Origin: JAGQYP01 sp041392305 | GTDB taxonomy: Bacteria; Bacteroidota; Bacteroidia; Flavobacteriales_D; Crocinitomicaceae | Assembly (NCBI GenBank): GCA_041392305.1 | Contig: JAWKMJ010000016.1 | Span: 1-64,000 of the forward strand | Direction of reading: 5' to 3' | Length of the DNA: 64,000 bases | Shown: positions 43,311-51,199 of the stretch, piece after piece | How the letters are laid out: the number at the start of each line of letters is the position of its first letter | How positions within the stretch are numbered: the stretch's first letter is position 1 | Program-made: the position numbers and the translations under genes | Notes under the pieces: generated by a model | What the model was told of the DNA's origin: nothing | The model's input: the letters and a program-made list of their open reading frames with translations, nothing else | Database searches by the model: none

Positions 43311-43380
43311 GGATTTATTGGGTTTATATAATGAAAGGAGAGCTTTGGTTTCTCGTTTCTTCTATTAAAAGCAATACGTT

Positions 43381-43857
43381 ATGATGGGACTTTTGAATTC
43401 ATTTTTGATCTTTACCTTTATTAATTTTAATGTAGCTACTTCTGAACCTCCTGCTGGTGAAGTAGATTGGATGACGTTTGAACAAGCCATTCAAAAAAAC
43501 CAATCGAATAAGCGTTACATTTTTATTGATTTATACACAGATTGGTGCGGTTGGTGTAAGAGAATGGATGCCACTACTTTTAAAGAAAGTGAAGTAGTAA
43601 CTTTCATGAATGAGCACTTTTACAGCGTGAAATTTGATGCAGAGCAAAAGGAAGATGTCAAGTACAAAGATCAAACTTTCAAATTTGTCGCGGCGGGTAA
43701 AAATGGTATTCATCAATTGGCCTATACTTTATTAGACGGACAACTCTCCTACCCTTCTTTTGTGGTATTGGATAAACAAGAGAAAAGAGTTACCGTTTTA
43801 AAGGGATATATGGATAAAGCCTCCTTGTTAGCCAAATTGAAAGTCATTGTGAAATAA
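43381..43857 (+). CDS. Exported thioredoxin-like (DUF255-type) protein
   Basis: The protein has 158 residues with a short N-terminal hydrophobic signal (about 1-20). The core is thioredoxin-fold: 'KRYIFIDLYTDWCGWCKRMD' gives a CGWC redox pair near residue 58, followed by 'FNEHFYSVKFDAEQ'-like and 'YPSFVVLDKQEKRV', which supplies the cis-proline. It should reduce or oxidise disulfides in periplasmic proteins. It is followed by a small membrane protein gene sharing one base (TAATG). Confidence 0.85.
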   Translation: MMGLLNSFLIFTFINFNVATSEPPAGEVDWMTFEQAIQKNQSNKRYIFIDLYTDWCGWCKRMDATTFKESEVVTFMNEHFYSVKFDAEQKEDVKYKDQTFKFVAAGKNGIHQLAYTLLDGQLSYPSFVVLDKQEKRVTVLKGYMDKASLLAKLKVIVK

Positions 43858-44054
43858 TGGATTCGAATCATTCCTCCAAACAATCACCGTCAGAACCTAA
43901 ATGGAAAGAAGATTTCATGAGGTATTGGAATTTTTCCTTTCGCCCGATTGGTAACCATGCTCCAAATCAAGAAAATAAGTATATTTTTTACGCGCTACTT
44001 TTATTGATTCTGGGACCACTTTTATACCTGATTTTCAAGTTTTATATATTCTAA
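43857..44054 (+). CDS. Small tail-anchored-like membrane protein
   Basis: This is a 65-residue protein. About 40 hydrophilic residues ('EPKWKEDFMRYWNFSFRPIG') are followed by one hydrophobic helix at about 45-63 ('IFYALLLLILGPLLYLIFKF') ending at the C-terminus. No family is recognised. Its ATG overlaps the stop of the thioredoxin-like gene by one base, so a functional link to that protein is likely. The 133 bases downstream contain a weak hairpin, then the gltA leader. Confidence 0.65.
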   Translation: MDSNHSSKQSPSEPKWKEDFMRYWNFSFRPIGNHAPNQENKYIFYALLLLILGPLLYLIFKFYIF

Positions 44055-44187
44055 TGAAATCCCTTTAAACAGGGTGATTTAAGAAAGTTTTTGTTGGAAC
44101 GAGAATTATTCCAAACGATAATTTTTTTTTGTGTGAAAATTTTCTATTTTTAGGCTCCGTATAAAAAATCTAAACATAAATTCAAAA

Positions 44188-45474
44188 ATGAGTGAGACTG
44201 CAAAACTTGAGCTCGACGGCAAATCATACGAACTACCCGTCGTTACTGGTTCTGAAAATGAGAAAGGAATTGACATAACTAAACTAAGAGCTATGTCTGG
44301 GTACATCACCTTGGATTCCGGCTACAAAAACACAGGTGCTACCGAAAGTGCCATTACGTTTTTGGATGGTGAAAAAGGAATTTTAAGATATAGAGGGTAT
44401 CCAATTGAACAACTAGCTGAAAAAGCTACATTTTTAGAAGTTTCATTCTTGTTGATTTATGGTAAACTACCAACAAGAGACGAACTAACAAAATTTAAGG
44501 AGAGCATTAAAAAGCACACATTGGTTCATGAAGACATGAAACAATTTTTTACTGCTTATCCAGCAAAAGCGCATCCAATGGGAATCTTATCTTCATTGGT
44601 TTGTACACTATCTACATTCTATCCTGAGTCTTTAAATCCAAACAGACCACAAGAAGCTGTGGATTTGACGATTCACAGACTTTTAGCGAAGTTACCTACT
44701 TTGGCTGCAATGTCATACAAGAACGCCATGCGTCATCCGACAATGTATCCAAACAATGATTTAGATTATATCGAGAACTTCCTATTCATGATGTTTGCCA
44801 TGCCAACTGAAGAGTTCGAAGTGGATCCAGTTGTTGCCAATGCATTGAACGTATTATTGATTCTTCACGCAGATCACGAGCAAAACTGTTCTACATCTAC
44901 TGTAAGAATTGTAGGATCATCTCAAGCTAACTTATATACTTCAATCGCGGCAGGTATTTCTGCACTTTGGGGACCACTTCACGGTGGAGCAAACCAAGCG
45001 GTAATTGAGATGTTGGAGACGATCAAACAAGATGGAGGAGATCTTGAAAAATGGATTCAAAAAGCAAAAGATAAAGATGATCCTTTCAGATTGATGGGAT
45101 TCGGACACAGAGTTTACAAAAATTTCGATCCAAGAGCTAAAATCATCAAGAAAGCTTGTGATGACGTACTAGGAAAATTGGGAATCCAGGATCCAGTATT
45201 GGATATTGCTAAGAAACTAGAAGAAGTTGCTCTAAGTGATCCGTACTTCATTGAAAGAGGATTGTATCCAAACGTAGATTTCTATTCAGGAATCATTTAC
45301 AAAGCGTTAGGAATTCCAACTGAAATGTTTACTGTAATGTTTGCATTAGGTAGACTTCCAGGATGGATTGCTCAATGGAAAGAAATGATCGAAAACGGTG
45401 AGCCAATTGGTAGACCAAGACAGATTTACGTTGGAGCAAACGAAAGAAATTACGTACCAATCGATGCTAGATAA
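44188..45474 (+). CDS. gltA: Citrate synthase
   Basis: This is a cytoplasmic enzyme of 428 residues that condenses oxaloacetate with acetyl-CoA. Catalytic histidines occur in 'LHADHEQNCSTSTVR' near residue 232 and 'LWGPLHGGANQAV' near 269. The 'GFGHRVYKNFDPRA' loop near 313, with catalytic Asp later at 'PNVDFYSG' near 370, completes the site. The N-terminal about 50 residues correspond to the extra domain of type II (hexameric, NADH-regulated) citrate synthases. A TATTTTTA sequence near 44140 may be its -7 element. The gene lies between a small membrane gene and the YKSDA repeat gene. Confidence 0.97.
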   Translation: MSETAKLELDGKSYELPVVTGSENEKGIDITKLRAMSGYITLDSGYKNTGATESAITFLDGEKGILRYRGYPIEQLAEKATFLEVSFLLIYGKLPTRDELTKFKESIKKHTLVHEDMKQFFTAYPAKAHPMGILSSLVCTLSTFYPESLNPNRPQEAVDLTIHRLLAKLPTLAAMSYKNAMRHPTMYPNNDLDYIENFLFMMFAMPTEEFEVDPVVANALNVLLILHADHEQNCSTSTVRIVGSSQANLYTSIAAGISALWGPLHGGANQAVIEMLETIKQDGGDLEKWIQKAKDKDDPFRLMGFGHRVYKNFDPRAKIIKKACDDVLGKLGIQDPVLDIAKKLEEVALSDPYFIERGLYPNVDFYSGIIYKALGIPTEMFTVMFALGRLPGWIAQWKEMIENGEPIGRPRQIYVGANERNYVPIDAR

Positions 45475-45505
45475 TAGCATCGATTGTTTTAAAAAATAAA
45501 TCAAT

Positions 45506-45838
45506 ATGAAATCACTATTAGTTGTTTTAGGGATTACAATCGGTTCCATGGCATTTAGCCAAAAGGTGTTTACGGTTGATTACAAATCGGACGCGGATGT
45601 AAAAGTATTCGTAGTTGATTATAAATCCGATGCAGATTTAGTTGTCTACAAAGCAAGCTACAAATCAGATGCTGGAAACAATGATGGTGTGTGGTTTTTT
45701 GTTGATTACAAATCAGATGCAGACAAAAAGATCTATTTTGTAGATTACAAGTCTGACGCTGATGTGAAGATCTTTTTCTCAACTTACAAATCAGACGCAG
45801 GTTGGAAAAATTCTTCCAAGAAACATTATTTCTACTAG
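45506..45838 (+). CDS. Secreted six-fold YKSDA repeat protein (possible septoil-knot/DUF6150-like)
   Basis: This is a 110-residue protein: a signal peptide (MKSLLVVLGITIGSMAFSQ) and then six copies of a 12-16 residue unit with the consensus 'DYKSDADxKVF' (for example 'VDYKSDADVKVFV', 'ASYKSDAGN', 'TYKSDAGWK'). The mature protein is almost entirely repeats. I recall a Bacteroidetes repeat family of this look (DUF6150), with a deep 7(1) 'septoil' knot, but I cannot confirm the match here. A strong terminator follows 65 bases after the stop. It follows gltA by 31 bases on the same strand. Confidence 0.8.
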   Translation: MKSLLVVLGITIGSMAFSQKVFTVDYKSDADVKVFVVDYKSDADLVVYKASYKSDAGNNDGVWFFVDYKSDADKKIYFVDYKSDADVKIFFSTYKSDAGWKNSSKKHYFY

Positions 45839-45902
45839 ACATTTGGCTTTAAGCTTTCGTTACGCCCCCCGTACGATTGTTTTTAGCCAATACAATATTT
45901 GA

Positions 45903-45925
45903 GGAGACTTCGGTCTCCTTTTTTT
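45903..45925 (+). terminator. Intrinsic terminator with UUCG loop after the YKSDA gene
   Basis: GGAGAC-ttcg-GTCTCC forms a perfect six-pair stem with a TTCG tetraloop, followed by seven T residues. Confidence 0.95.
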
Positions 45926-46027
45926 GTTATTAGGAGTTAGGATTAAGTGGTAAGGAAATAGTGAAAAATGCAAAGTTGACTGGTTGATTTTTGATTATTA
46001 AGTACATTTAGGCAACATTCAATTTTT

Positions 46028-46294
46028 ATGAAAAATCTATTTTACCTTTTATCTTTTGTCATCCTTTTTTCATCATGTCAATCTGATAAAAACACTTCGA
46101 TTAATCCTGAATCTAGTTTTTCATAAAATGATTCGACTGAATTTGGTTTTGACCCTGAAGTTTAGGAAGAACCAATACTCTTTGCGAATATTTCAGATTC
46201 AATAATAACAATTCAAAGTAGATTAATAATTACAGGTTGCCCATTTTTGCCTGAAAATGAGACTTTTTTTTCTAGTGTAGAGTTTTTCGAGTGA
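46028..46294 (+). pseudogene. Small lipoprotein pseudogene with two in-frame stops
   Basis: From ATG 46028 the frame encodes a lipoprotein signal with lipobox ('LSFVILFSSCQSDKN') and then 15 residues before TAA at 46124. In the same frame a second stop (TAG at 46163) interrupts otherwise protein-like sequence ('EEPILFANISDSI', 'RLIITGCPFLPENE') until TGA at 46292, which lies in a 16-base tandem array. It could be a decayed gene, or a short 32-residue lipopeptide could be the true product. The surrounding 578 bases (45839-46416) otherwise hold only the terminator and the array. Confidence 0.6.
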
Positions 46295-46355
46295 CGAGTT
46301 ATTCGAGTGACGAGTTATTCGAGTGACGAGTTATTCGAGTGACGAGTTATTCGAG
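46287..46355 (+). repeat. Tandem 16-base repeat, four copies
   Basis: The unit TCGAGTGACGAGTTAT is repeated four times without mismatch, followed by a partial TCGAG. It begins inside the lipoprotein pseudogene's last codons and runs toward the convergent lipoprotein gene at 46417. Confidence 0.95.
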
Positions 46356-46416
46356 TTTAGAGTTTAGTGAATGGGAGCATACCAAAGCTCTTGCTCTTGC
46401 TCAATCCTCTTGCTCC

Positions 46417-47316
46417 CTATTCCACATACGGGTGTAATCCTCTCAATCCCATGTCTACGACAGTTTCGCCTGCTGCGGGTTCGAATTTCCCGTCGGCGGT
46501 GTTGTCTTGCCATTCGAATGAATTGTTGATTGAGAAGGCCAGAACTATTTTTACATTTCCTGTTTCGTTTCCGGTGATTACCAATGGTTGAGCGAGTTTT
46601 CCTGTAATGACACAAGAACCATTTGGAACTGGACTAGAGGTAAAGATTGGGTTCACGACTGTTACCCCTGCCCCATCTCCTTCATCTACTGAACCATAAA
46701 CGAATCCAGCATAATCCACAGAAGTTTCAAATGCCCAGTAACCCTGAACTTTATTCGCATTTACTGTTACAACTGAATCCTGAACGGTGTGTGTTGTAAT
46801 GTAATTGTTATAACCTACAAATGAAGCCAATGTCCCTGTAAAATCTTGATTATTGATATAAGGTGGATAATTGAATCGGTATTGGATATCGTATTTTTGG
46901 TAAGTAACCGACACTCGAATCCAATTGTACGTCCCAGGTGCCAATTGAGATAAATTCATTGATAAAAATGTTTCTCCGTTTGTCGCTTTGATGGCCTGAT
47001 CAAAATTCACGGCATTTGCTCCACCCGCAGTTGTTTCTGTTCCCATGTAAACGATTTCCCCACCTCCTAGAGCGGTTAGAGAATCAGAAGCCAACTCAAT
47101 ATAGTGAATACTTGTTTGTCTCATGGTTGGTGTCTGCGCTGCATTCCCTGCCGGAACGGTCGCTGGATTACCAAAATTATCCAACCTGGGTAAAGTACCG
47201 TCAAAAACCACCTTGAATTGCAGTTGAGGAGTTGTTGGATTGTTATTGTTGTTGTCTTTTTTACAAGATGCAAACACCAAAGCGAGAGCCATGGTAGAAA
47301 GTAGAATATTTTTCAT
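46417..47316 (-). CDS. Lipoprotein of unknown function
   Basis: This is a 299-residue lipoprotein with signal 'LLSTMALALVFASCKKD' (Cys about 18) and then an Asn-rich linker. The beta-rich body contains 'PTMRQTSIHYIELASDSLTAL', 'GGANAVNFDQAI', 'PGTYNWIRVSVTYQKYDIQYRFN' and an ending '...EFEPAAGETVVDMGLRGLHPYVE'. This arrangement is seen in many Bacteroidetes proteins of unknown role and is distantly reminiscent of MbnP-type metal-binding lipoproteins, but I see no metal motif, so no function is assigned. It is the last gene before a repeat-rich spacer. Confidence 0.7.
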   Translation of the reverse strand: MKNILLSTMALALVFASCKKDNNNNNPTTPQLQFKVVFDGTLPRLDNFGNPATVPAGNAAQTPTMRQTSIHYIELASDSLTALGGGEIVYMGTETTAGGANAVNFDQAIKATNGETFLSMNLSQLAPGTYNWIRVSVTYQKYDIQYRFNYPPYINNQDFTGTLASFVGYNNYITTHTVQDSVVTVNANKVQGYWAFETSVDYAGFVYGSVDEGDGAGVTVVNPIFTSSPVPNGSCVITGKLAQPLVITGNETGNVKIVLAFSINNSFEWQDNTADGKFEPAAGETVVDMGLRGLHPYVE

Positions 47317-47370
47317 TAGAAGATGTAATTAATTTGATTCGAGCTCCAAATTAAGGAAAAATATTGGCTT

Positions 47371-48045
47371 TTATTGCTTAATTACTGAATCTACTGTTAT
47401 CAGTAATTCCGATCGAAACATGGCATCTGGCGAAATTACTTTTTCATGCAATGGAAGATCTTCGCCATATCTTTCTTTCATGATTTTCTGAACTATTGGA
47501 GCTGACAAATCGAATTCTTGTAATTCCTGTAATTCACCAATTTCAATTCCCAATCCTTCTTTATAGATTTTCCAAACGAGTTCTGAACAGTACATTCGAT
47601 CATCCGACCATTCAAAATATTTATCATAGTGCTTAGTTGAGTATTTTTCTCCAGCCTTGCGTAGTTTCTTGATATTTTCCTCCGTGAGAATTTCATCAGC
47701 ATTTTTTAGACGCTTTATGACATAATGCCCCTTGACTCCCTTTTCAGTCCAATCACTAAAAAGATCTAGTCTTACTGTTATTCCGGCTTCATATACAAAC
47801 ACATTGCCATGAGTAACTTCAATTATTCCCATGTGACTGTAGGGTGAATTTGTTGCTAGTTGAATGGCTTTACTTTGATTGGATTTGGAAGTATGAAATA
47901 TTAAGTCACCAGTTCGTGGTCTTTTGTCTATAATTACAACTTGTTCCTTCTTTCCAGTCTCTGCTTGATTTTTAGATTTCCTAGGTTTTTCAGAATTGGT
48001 GCATGCAATAATTCCAGTGATAAATAATAGAAAAATGTACTTCAT
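47371..48045 (-). CDS. YiiX/NlpC-P60-like lipoprotein hydrolase
   Basis: This is a 224-residue lipoprotein (signal 'FLLFITGIIACTN', Cys about 15). The fold is the permuted papain-like YiiX type: 'TGDLIFHTSKSNQSKAIQLATNS' and 'YSHMGII' (His about 93) in the first half, and the catalytic Cys in 'RMYCSELVWKIY' near 152. Such enzymes cleave amide bonds in cell-wall peptides or lipid-linked substrates. The neighbouring lipoprotein gene is 54 bases away on the same strand. Confidence 0.82.
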   Translation of the reverse strand: MKYIFLLFITGIIACTNSEKPRKSKNQAETGKKEQVVIIDKRPRTGDLIFHTSKSNQSKAIQLATNSPYSHMGIIEVTHGNVFVYEAGITVRLDLFSDWTEKGVKGHYVIKRLKNADEILTEENIKKLRKAGEKYSTKHYDKYFEWSDDRMYCSELVWKIYKEGLGIEIGELQELQEFDLSAPIVQKIMKERYGEDLPLHEKVISPDAMFRSELLITVDSVIKQ

Positions 48046-48145
48046 ATCCAGATAAGTTCAAAGTTTTGAAAAGATACTGATTTTCGACAAAACCCCATTG
48101 TAAACCTTGAAGGTTATGCCCATGATGTATTAGAGACCTTCTAGG

Positions 48146-49594
48146 TTAGATACGATCAAAAAGAGCCACACTTTCAATATGTCCCGTATGAGGGAATTGG
48201 TCCACTAAAGAAAATTTCTTTAACTGATATCCGTTTTCCTGAAGATCCTTTGTGTCACGAGCCTGAGTAGCAGGATTACAAGAAATATAGACGATCCTTT
48301 TTGCATTCAAGCGCATCACTTTTCTTAAAGTTTTAGGAGCAATTCCAGCTCTGGGGGGATCCAAAATAATGGTTCCAATTTTACCTTCGTATTCAGGATA
48401 TTCGAAGAGGAATTTCCCTACGTCTGCGGCGAAAAAATCTATACCGGAAATACCATTTCTTTCTGCATTTTTCTTAGCATCATCAATCGCTTCAGGAACG
48501 ATGTCTACACCAATGATTTTGGCATTCTTTGTTTTGGAAGCTACCACTTGACCAATGGTTCCTGTTCCACAAAACAAGTCCATGATTACTTGACCATCTA
48601 ATTCGTTGGACTCAAAAGCATAATCGATTGCCTTCGAGTAGAGTTTCTCGGCACATTTTGGGTTGGTTTGAAAAAAGGATTCCATGGAAATCTCGAAATT
48701 CAGACCTAAAATCTGCTCAATCACCAAAGGTTCTCCGAAGATCAATTCGGTATAGCCATTTTCAATTTTTGCTCGGTCTGCCACATCATCGTTGACGGTT
48801 AACTGAATTCCAGCAATTCGATCACCCAATAATCCCTTGACAAATTCTCCGAAAGCTTGAGTATTGAAATCGTGAATATTTTCAGAAGAAGTAACCAGAT
48901 TGATCAAAAGTTTATCTTCATGAAATGATTTTCGGACTACAATATATCTAAAAAAGCCCACTTTCTTTGGAGGATGCCAGGCAGGAAACCCTGTTGCTTT
49001 CAGGTATTCTCGAATTTGAATCAGTTTATTTTCAAAATCAGCATCGAACAAACCCGATTCCTTATTCAAATTCTCAACTTTCCACCAAGTACCGCGGTGT
49101 TTGAATCCTAAGGCAAAGGCATCATCAATATCCTCTCCGGTTTCCATATCGTGTTCGATGGAAGAGAAAGAATACTCCATTTTATTTCTGTAATTCCAGA
49201 TTTCAGGAGATTCGATGTAGGCATCAAACAAATCATCTACATTCCGGACTTCACCGATTCTTCTAAAAAGCTCGATAGTCGATTTGAATTTGTATTCTTT
49301 TTGTTTTTCAATGGGCAAGGAAATGTAGGGTGATCCAGAAATGGGTTGGTAAGGAATGCTTACCTCATCTGGAGAAGGAACAAGAACTTTCACCAAGTTG
49401 CACTCTGCATATTTGCTTTTCTTCTTTACGATTTTAGCTAGAACTTTCTGACCCGGAAAGGTATTTCCAACAAAAACCGTCATTCTTCGTCCGTCTTCAA
49501 AAGTCAGACGTGCAATTCCTTTCCCTCCAAAAGCAAAATCTGTAATATCTAATTCTATTAAATCTCCTCTTTTCAATTTCTGAATTTTGGGCAA
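48146..49594 (-). CDS. rlmD: RlmD-like 23S rRNA (uracil-5-)-methyltransferase
   Basis: The protein has up to 482 residues. A TRAM domain at the N-terminus ('KRGDLIELDITDFAFGGKGIARL', 'PGQKVLAKIVKKKSKYAECNL') precedes the RumA-type catalytic domain, which has 'SFFQTNPKCAEKLY', SAM loop 'DLFCGTGTIGQ', 'ILDPPRAG' and nucleophile 'YISCNPATQARD'. It should make m5U in rRNA or tRNA. The four-Cys iron-sulfur motif of E. coli RlmD (CxxxxxCGGC) is replaced by 'YQPISGSPYISLPIEKQ', so this protein seems cluster-free. The frame begins with TTG at 49594, which lies in a -7 element (TATTTTTG). A TTG at 49576 is an alternative. Confidence 0.87.
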   Translation of the reverse strand: MPKIQKLKRGDLIELDITDFAFGGKGIARLTFEDGRRMTVFVGNTFPGQKVLAKIVKKKSKYAECNLVKVLVPSPDEVSIPYQPISGSPYISLPIEKQKEYKFKSTIELFRRIGEVRNVDDLFDAYIESPEIWNYRNKMEYSFSSIEHDMETGEDIDDAFALGFKHRGTWWKVENLNKESGLFDADFENKLIQIREYLKATGFPAWHPPKKVGFFRYIVVRKSFHEDKLLINLVTSSENIHDFNTQAFGEFVKGLLGDRIAGIQLTVNDDVADRAKIENGYTELIFGEPLVIEQILGLNFEISMESFFQTNPKCAEKLYSKAIDYAFESNELDGQVIMDLFCGTGTIGQVVASKTKNAKIIGVDIVPEAIDDAKKNAERNGISGIDFFAADVGKFLFEYPEYEGKIGTIILDPPRAGIAPKTLRKVMRLNAKRIVYISCNPATQARDTKDLQENGYQLKKFSLVDQFPHTGHIESVALFDRI

Positions 49595-49599
49595 AAATA
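49592..49599 (-). promoter_or_regulatory. Bacteroidetes-type -7 element of the RlmD-like gene
   Basis: The minus strand reads TATTTTTG, so the TTG used as first codon of the longest frame is part of the promoter. If this element is used, translation must begin further downstream. Confidence 0.45.
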
Positions 49600-49741
49600 G
49601 TGTATTTGGAGGAAGTTTTGATTTTTGAATCTTTGAAATAATGATTTAGGACTTATTGATTCATGACTTATTGATTTATGATTTATGAATTTTGGTATTG
49701 ACGCTTTTGTATTAATTAGAAAAATCAGAAATCACGCGATC

Positions 49742-50434
49742 CTATTTTGAATGGAAGGTATATTTAAAATTCAATGCTACATTCACATTCCAGTTATGGA
49801 AAAATGTCTTACTATTATCGGGGGTGTAAATAGCAATTCTAGCATAGGGAGCTATACCCAAACCAAAATTATCAGAAAATCGATATGTGAAATTAACTCC
49901 TAGTTTCGCATCCAAGAAATAAATAAATCCACTGACTGGATATGTCTCCCATTCTATTTTGTTTGTCTCTCCAAAGAAATTTGTAATAGTTGATGAAGAA
50001 CCAAATGCAACTCCAAAAGAATTAACTAATCCAAATTCTCCGCCAATTCTAAAGTTACTGAAGTTTTTACCTATTGCATACACTAATGGAATGGCTATCA
50101 TATAATTTTGACCTGGTCTTTCGGAATGATAAACTTGATTAGAATCTCCGTTTGGTGGAAAAAAAAACTCTAGTTTATAAACCGAGCTTATTGTCTGCAA
50201 ATCTAAGCCAGTTATTAAAGCGTGTTTTTCATTAAATTGTCTTTCATAATTCAGTCCAACTGCGAATCCAAACCAAGGTTTATGCCCCGATTTGGCAGTA
50301 TTTGCTGAAAAATTAATCAATATATTCCCCACACCTGGATCCATATGGATAATTAAATTATTCTTAGGAAAGTCTTGTTGTGAAAATGTGTTGAAGGCGA
50401 AAATAAAAAAAGGAAAGATCAGAAGGTATTTCAT
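49742..50434 (-). CDS. Outer-membrane beta-barrel protein
   Basis: The protein has 230 residues, with a signal peptide (LLIFPFFIFAFNTFSQ) and alternating polar/hydrophobic strands typical of porin-like small barrels: 'GFAVGLNYERQFNEKHALITGLDLQ', 'GLGIAPYARIAIY' and the ending 'NVNVALNFKYTF'. No motif identifies a specific role. It is monocistronic between two repeat-rich spacers. The convergent RlmD promoter region and the divergent small exported protein are its neighbours. Confidence 0.72.
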   Translation of the reverse strand: MKYLLIFPFFIFAFNTFSQQDFPKNNLIIHMDPGVGNILINFSANTAKSGHKPWFGFAVGLNYERQFNEKHALITGLDLQTISSVYKLEFFFPPNGDSNQVYHSERPGQNYMIAIPLVYAIGKNFSNFRIGGEFGLVNSFGVAFGSSSTITNFFGETNKIEWETYPVSGFIYFLDAKLGVNFTYRFSDNFGLGIAPYARIAIYTPDNSKTFFHNWNVNVALNFKYTFHSK

Positions 50435-50566
50435 AGGAATTGCTTTTAGGTTAAGACAAATATAACCAATGATAAGTTACACACAATAACAAATTCTTAA
50501 CATCCTAAATTCTTTTTCGGCATGATTTTGGCTTATCTTTATGTAAACGAACAAAAACTTAAAGAC

Positions 50567-50875
50567 ATGAAAAATCTAGTTAAAAAATCATTTGGATCCC
50601 TAGCCATCGTTTTAGTTGCATTAGGAACCATGTCGATGACAATGATCGATGGAGTTGGAAGTGGTCGAATCAAAGTATATCTTCAAAATAAATGTTCTTC
50701 TGATGTAAAAGTAAAAGTAGAATCTCCGGGTTCTTCCACACATTACACGGTAGAAGATGGTTACAAAAAACCATTCTCTTTCATGGAAGGGACAAAAATC
50801 TACGATCACAACGGAAAATTAGTACATACCATTTCATCCTCCTCAGAAGGAAAAGTGGTTGTGGTGTGCGAATAA
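50567..50875 (+). CDS. Small exported protein of unknown function
   Basis: This is a 102-residue protein. A signal peptide (residues 1-25, 'SFGSLAIVLVALGTMSMT') is followed by a compact beta-rich region ('GRIKVYLQNKCSSDVKVKVESPG', 'TKIYDHNGKLVHTISSSSEGKVVVVCE') containing two Cys that could form one disulfide. No family is recognised. The ATG at 50567 is used rather than one at 50522. A GATTTTA array and a terminator follow the stop. Confidence 0.7.
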   Translation: MKNLVKKSFGSLAIVLVALGTMSMTMIDGVGSGRIKVYLQNKCSSDVKVKVESPGSSTHYTVEDGYKKPFSFMEGTKIYDHNGKLVHTISSSSEGKVVVVCE

Positions 50876-50884
50876 GTGATATTT

Positions 50885-50919
50885 GATTTTAGATTTTAGA
50901 TTTTAGATTTTAGATATTA
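50885..50919 (+). repeat. Tandem heptamer GATTTTA, four copies plus one diverged
   Basis: Four exact units are followed by GATATTA, ten bases after the stop of the small exported protein gene and before its terminator. Confidence 0.9.
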
Positions 50920-50938
50920 GATTAATTTTAAAAATATT

Positions 50939-50961
50939 GAGGCTTTCGGGCCTCTTTTTTT
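50939..50961 (+). terminator. Intrinsic terminator after the small exported protein gene
   Basis: GAGGC-tttcgg-GCCTC followed by seven T residues. The heptamer array lies between the stop codon and this hairpin. Confidence 0.85.
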
Positions 50962-50962
50962 G

Positions 50963-51004
50963 TTCTAGGTTCTAGGTTCTAGGTTCTAGGTTCTAGGTTC
51001 TAAG
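50963..51004 (+). repeat. Tandem heptamer TTCTAGG, five copies plus partial
   Basis: Five exact TTCTAGG units run from the end of the terminator U-tract, ending with a partial TTCTAA. Confidence 0.9.
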
Positions 51005-51057
51005 TAAATTAGTTCATTTTTCATTCTTAATTTTTCATTCTTAATTCTTAATTATTT

Positions 51058-51180
51058 CCCTATCGGTCAATGAGCTCGTTATCGCTCGGTTCTTAATTAT
51101 TCATTGTTAATTGTTAATTGTTAATTCATAATTTAATTATCCCCCTATCTATTTGATCGTTGATAATTGATAATTGATAA
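51058..51180 (+). repeat. AT-rich dispersed repeat with GAGCTCG core (copy 1)
   Basis: CCCTATCGGTCAATGAGCTCG is followed by a GCTC hairpin partner, TTAATT runs and TTGATCGTTGATAATT. A second copy with the same elements lies at 63821-63910, and a shorter related stretch at about 41015-41040. Confidence 0.6.
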
Positions 51181-51199
51181 TTCCTATTTACATTTGGTC

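Larger units (their letters stand above)
50876..51199 (+). other. 324-base repeat-rich spacer
   Basis: It contains, in order: a GATTTTA tandem array (50885-50919), a strong terminator (50939-50961), a TTCTAGG array (50963-51004), and AT-rich dispersed repeat sequence with a GAGCTCG core (51058-51090) continuing to a repeated TTGATAATTGATAATT end. No gene is seen. Confidence 0.75.

Noticed and set aside
43311..43380. Hairpin with GGAGAGC and GTTTCTC after the DPP-IV gene considered as terminator.
   Set aside because: The stem is weak and there is no T run.
45570..45842. A 90-codon minus-strand frame opposite the YKSDA gene.
   Set aside because: It is a mirror of the tandem repeat on the real gene; Arg/Ser/Cys-rich output and no signal.
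46287..46355. 16-base array considered as a CRISPR or attachment site.
   Set aside because: No spacers and no integrase or recombinase nearby.
46364..46615. Minus and plus frames near 46364-46615.
   Set aside because: They are shadows of the lipoprotein gene at 46417-47316.
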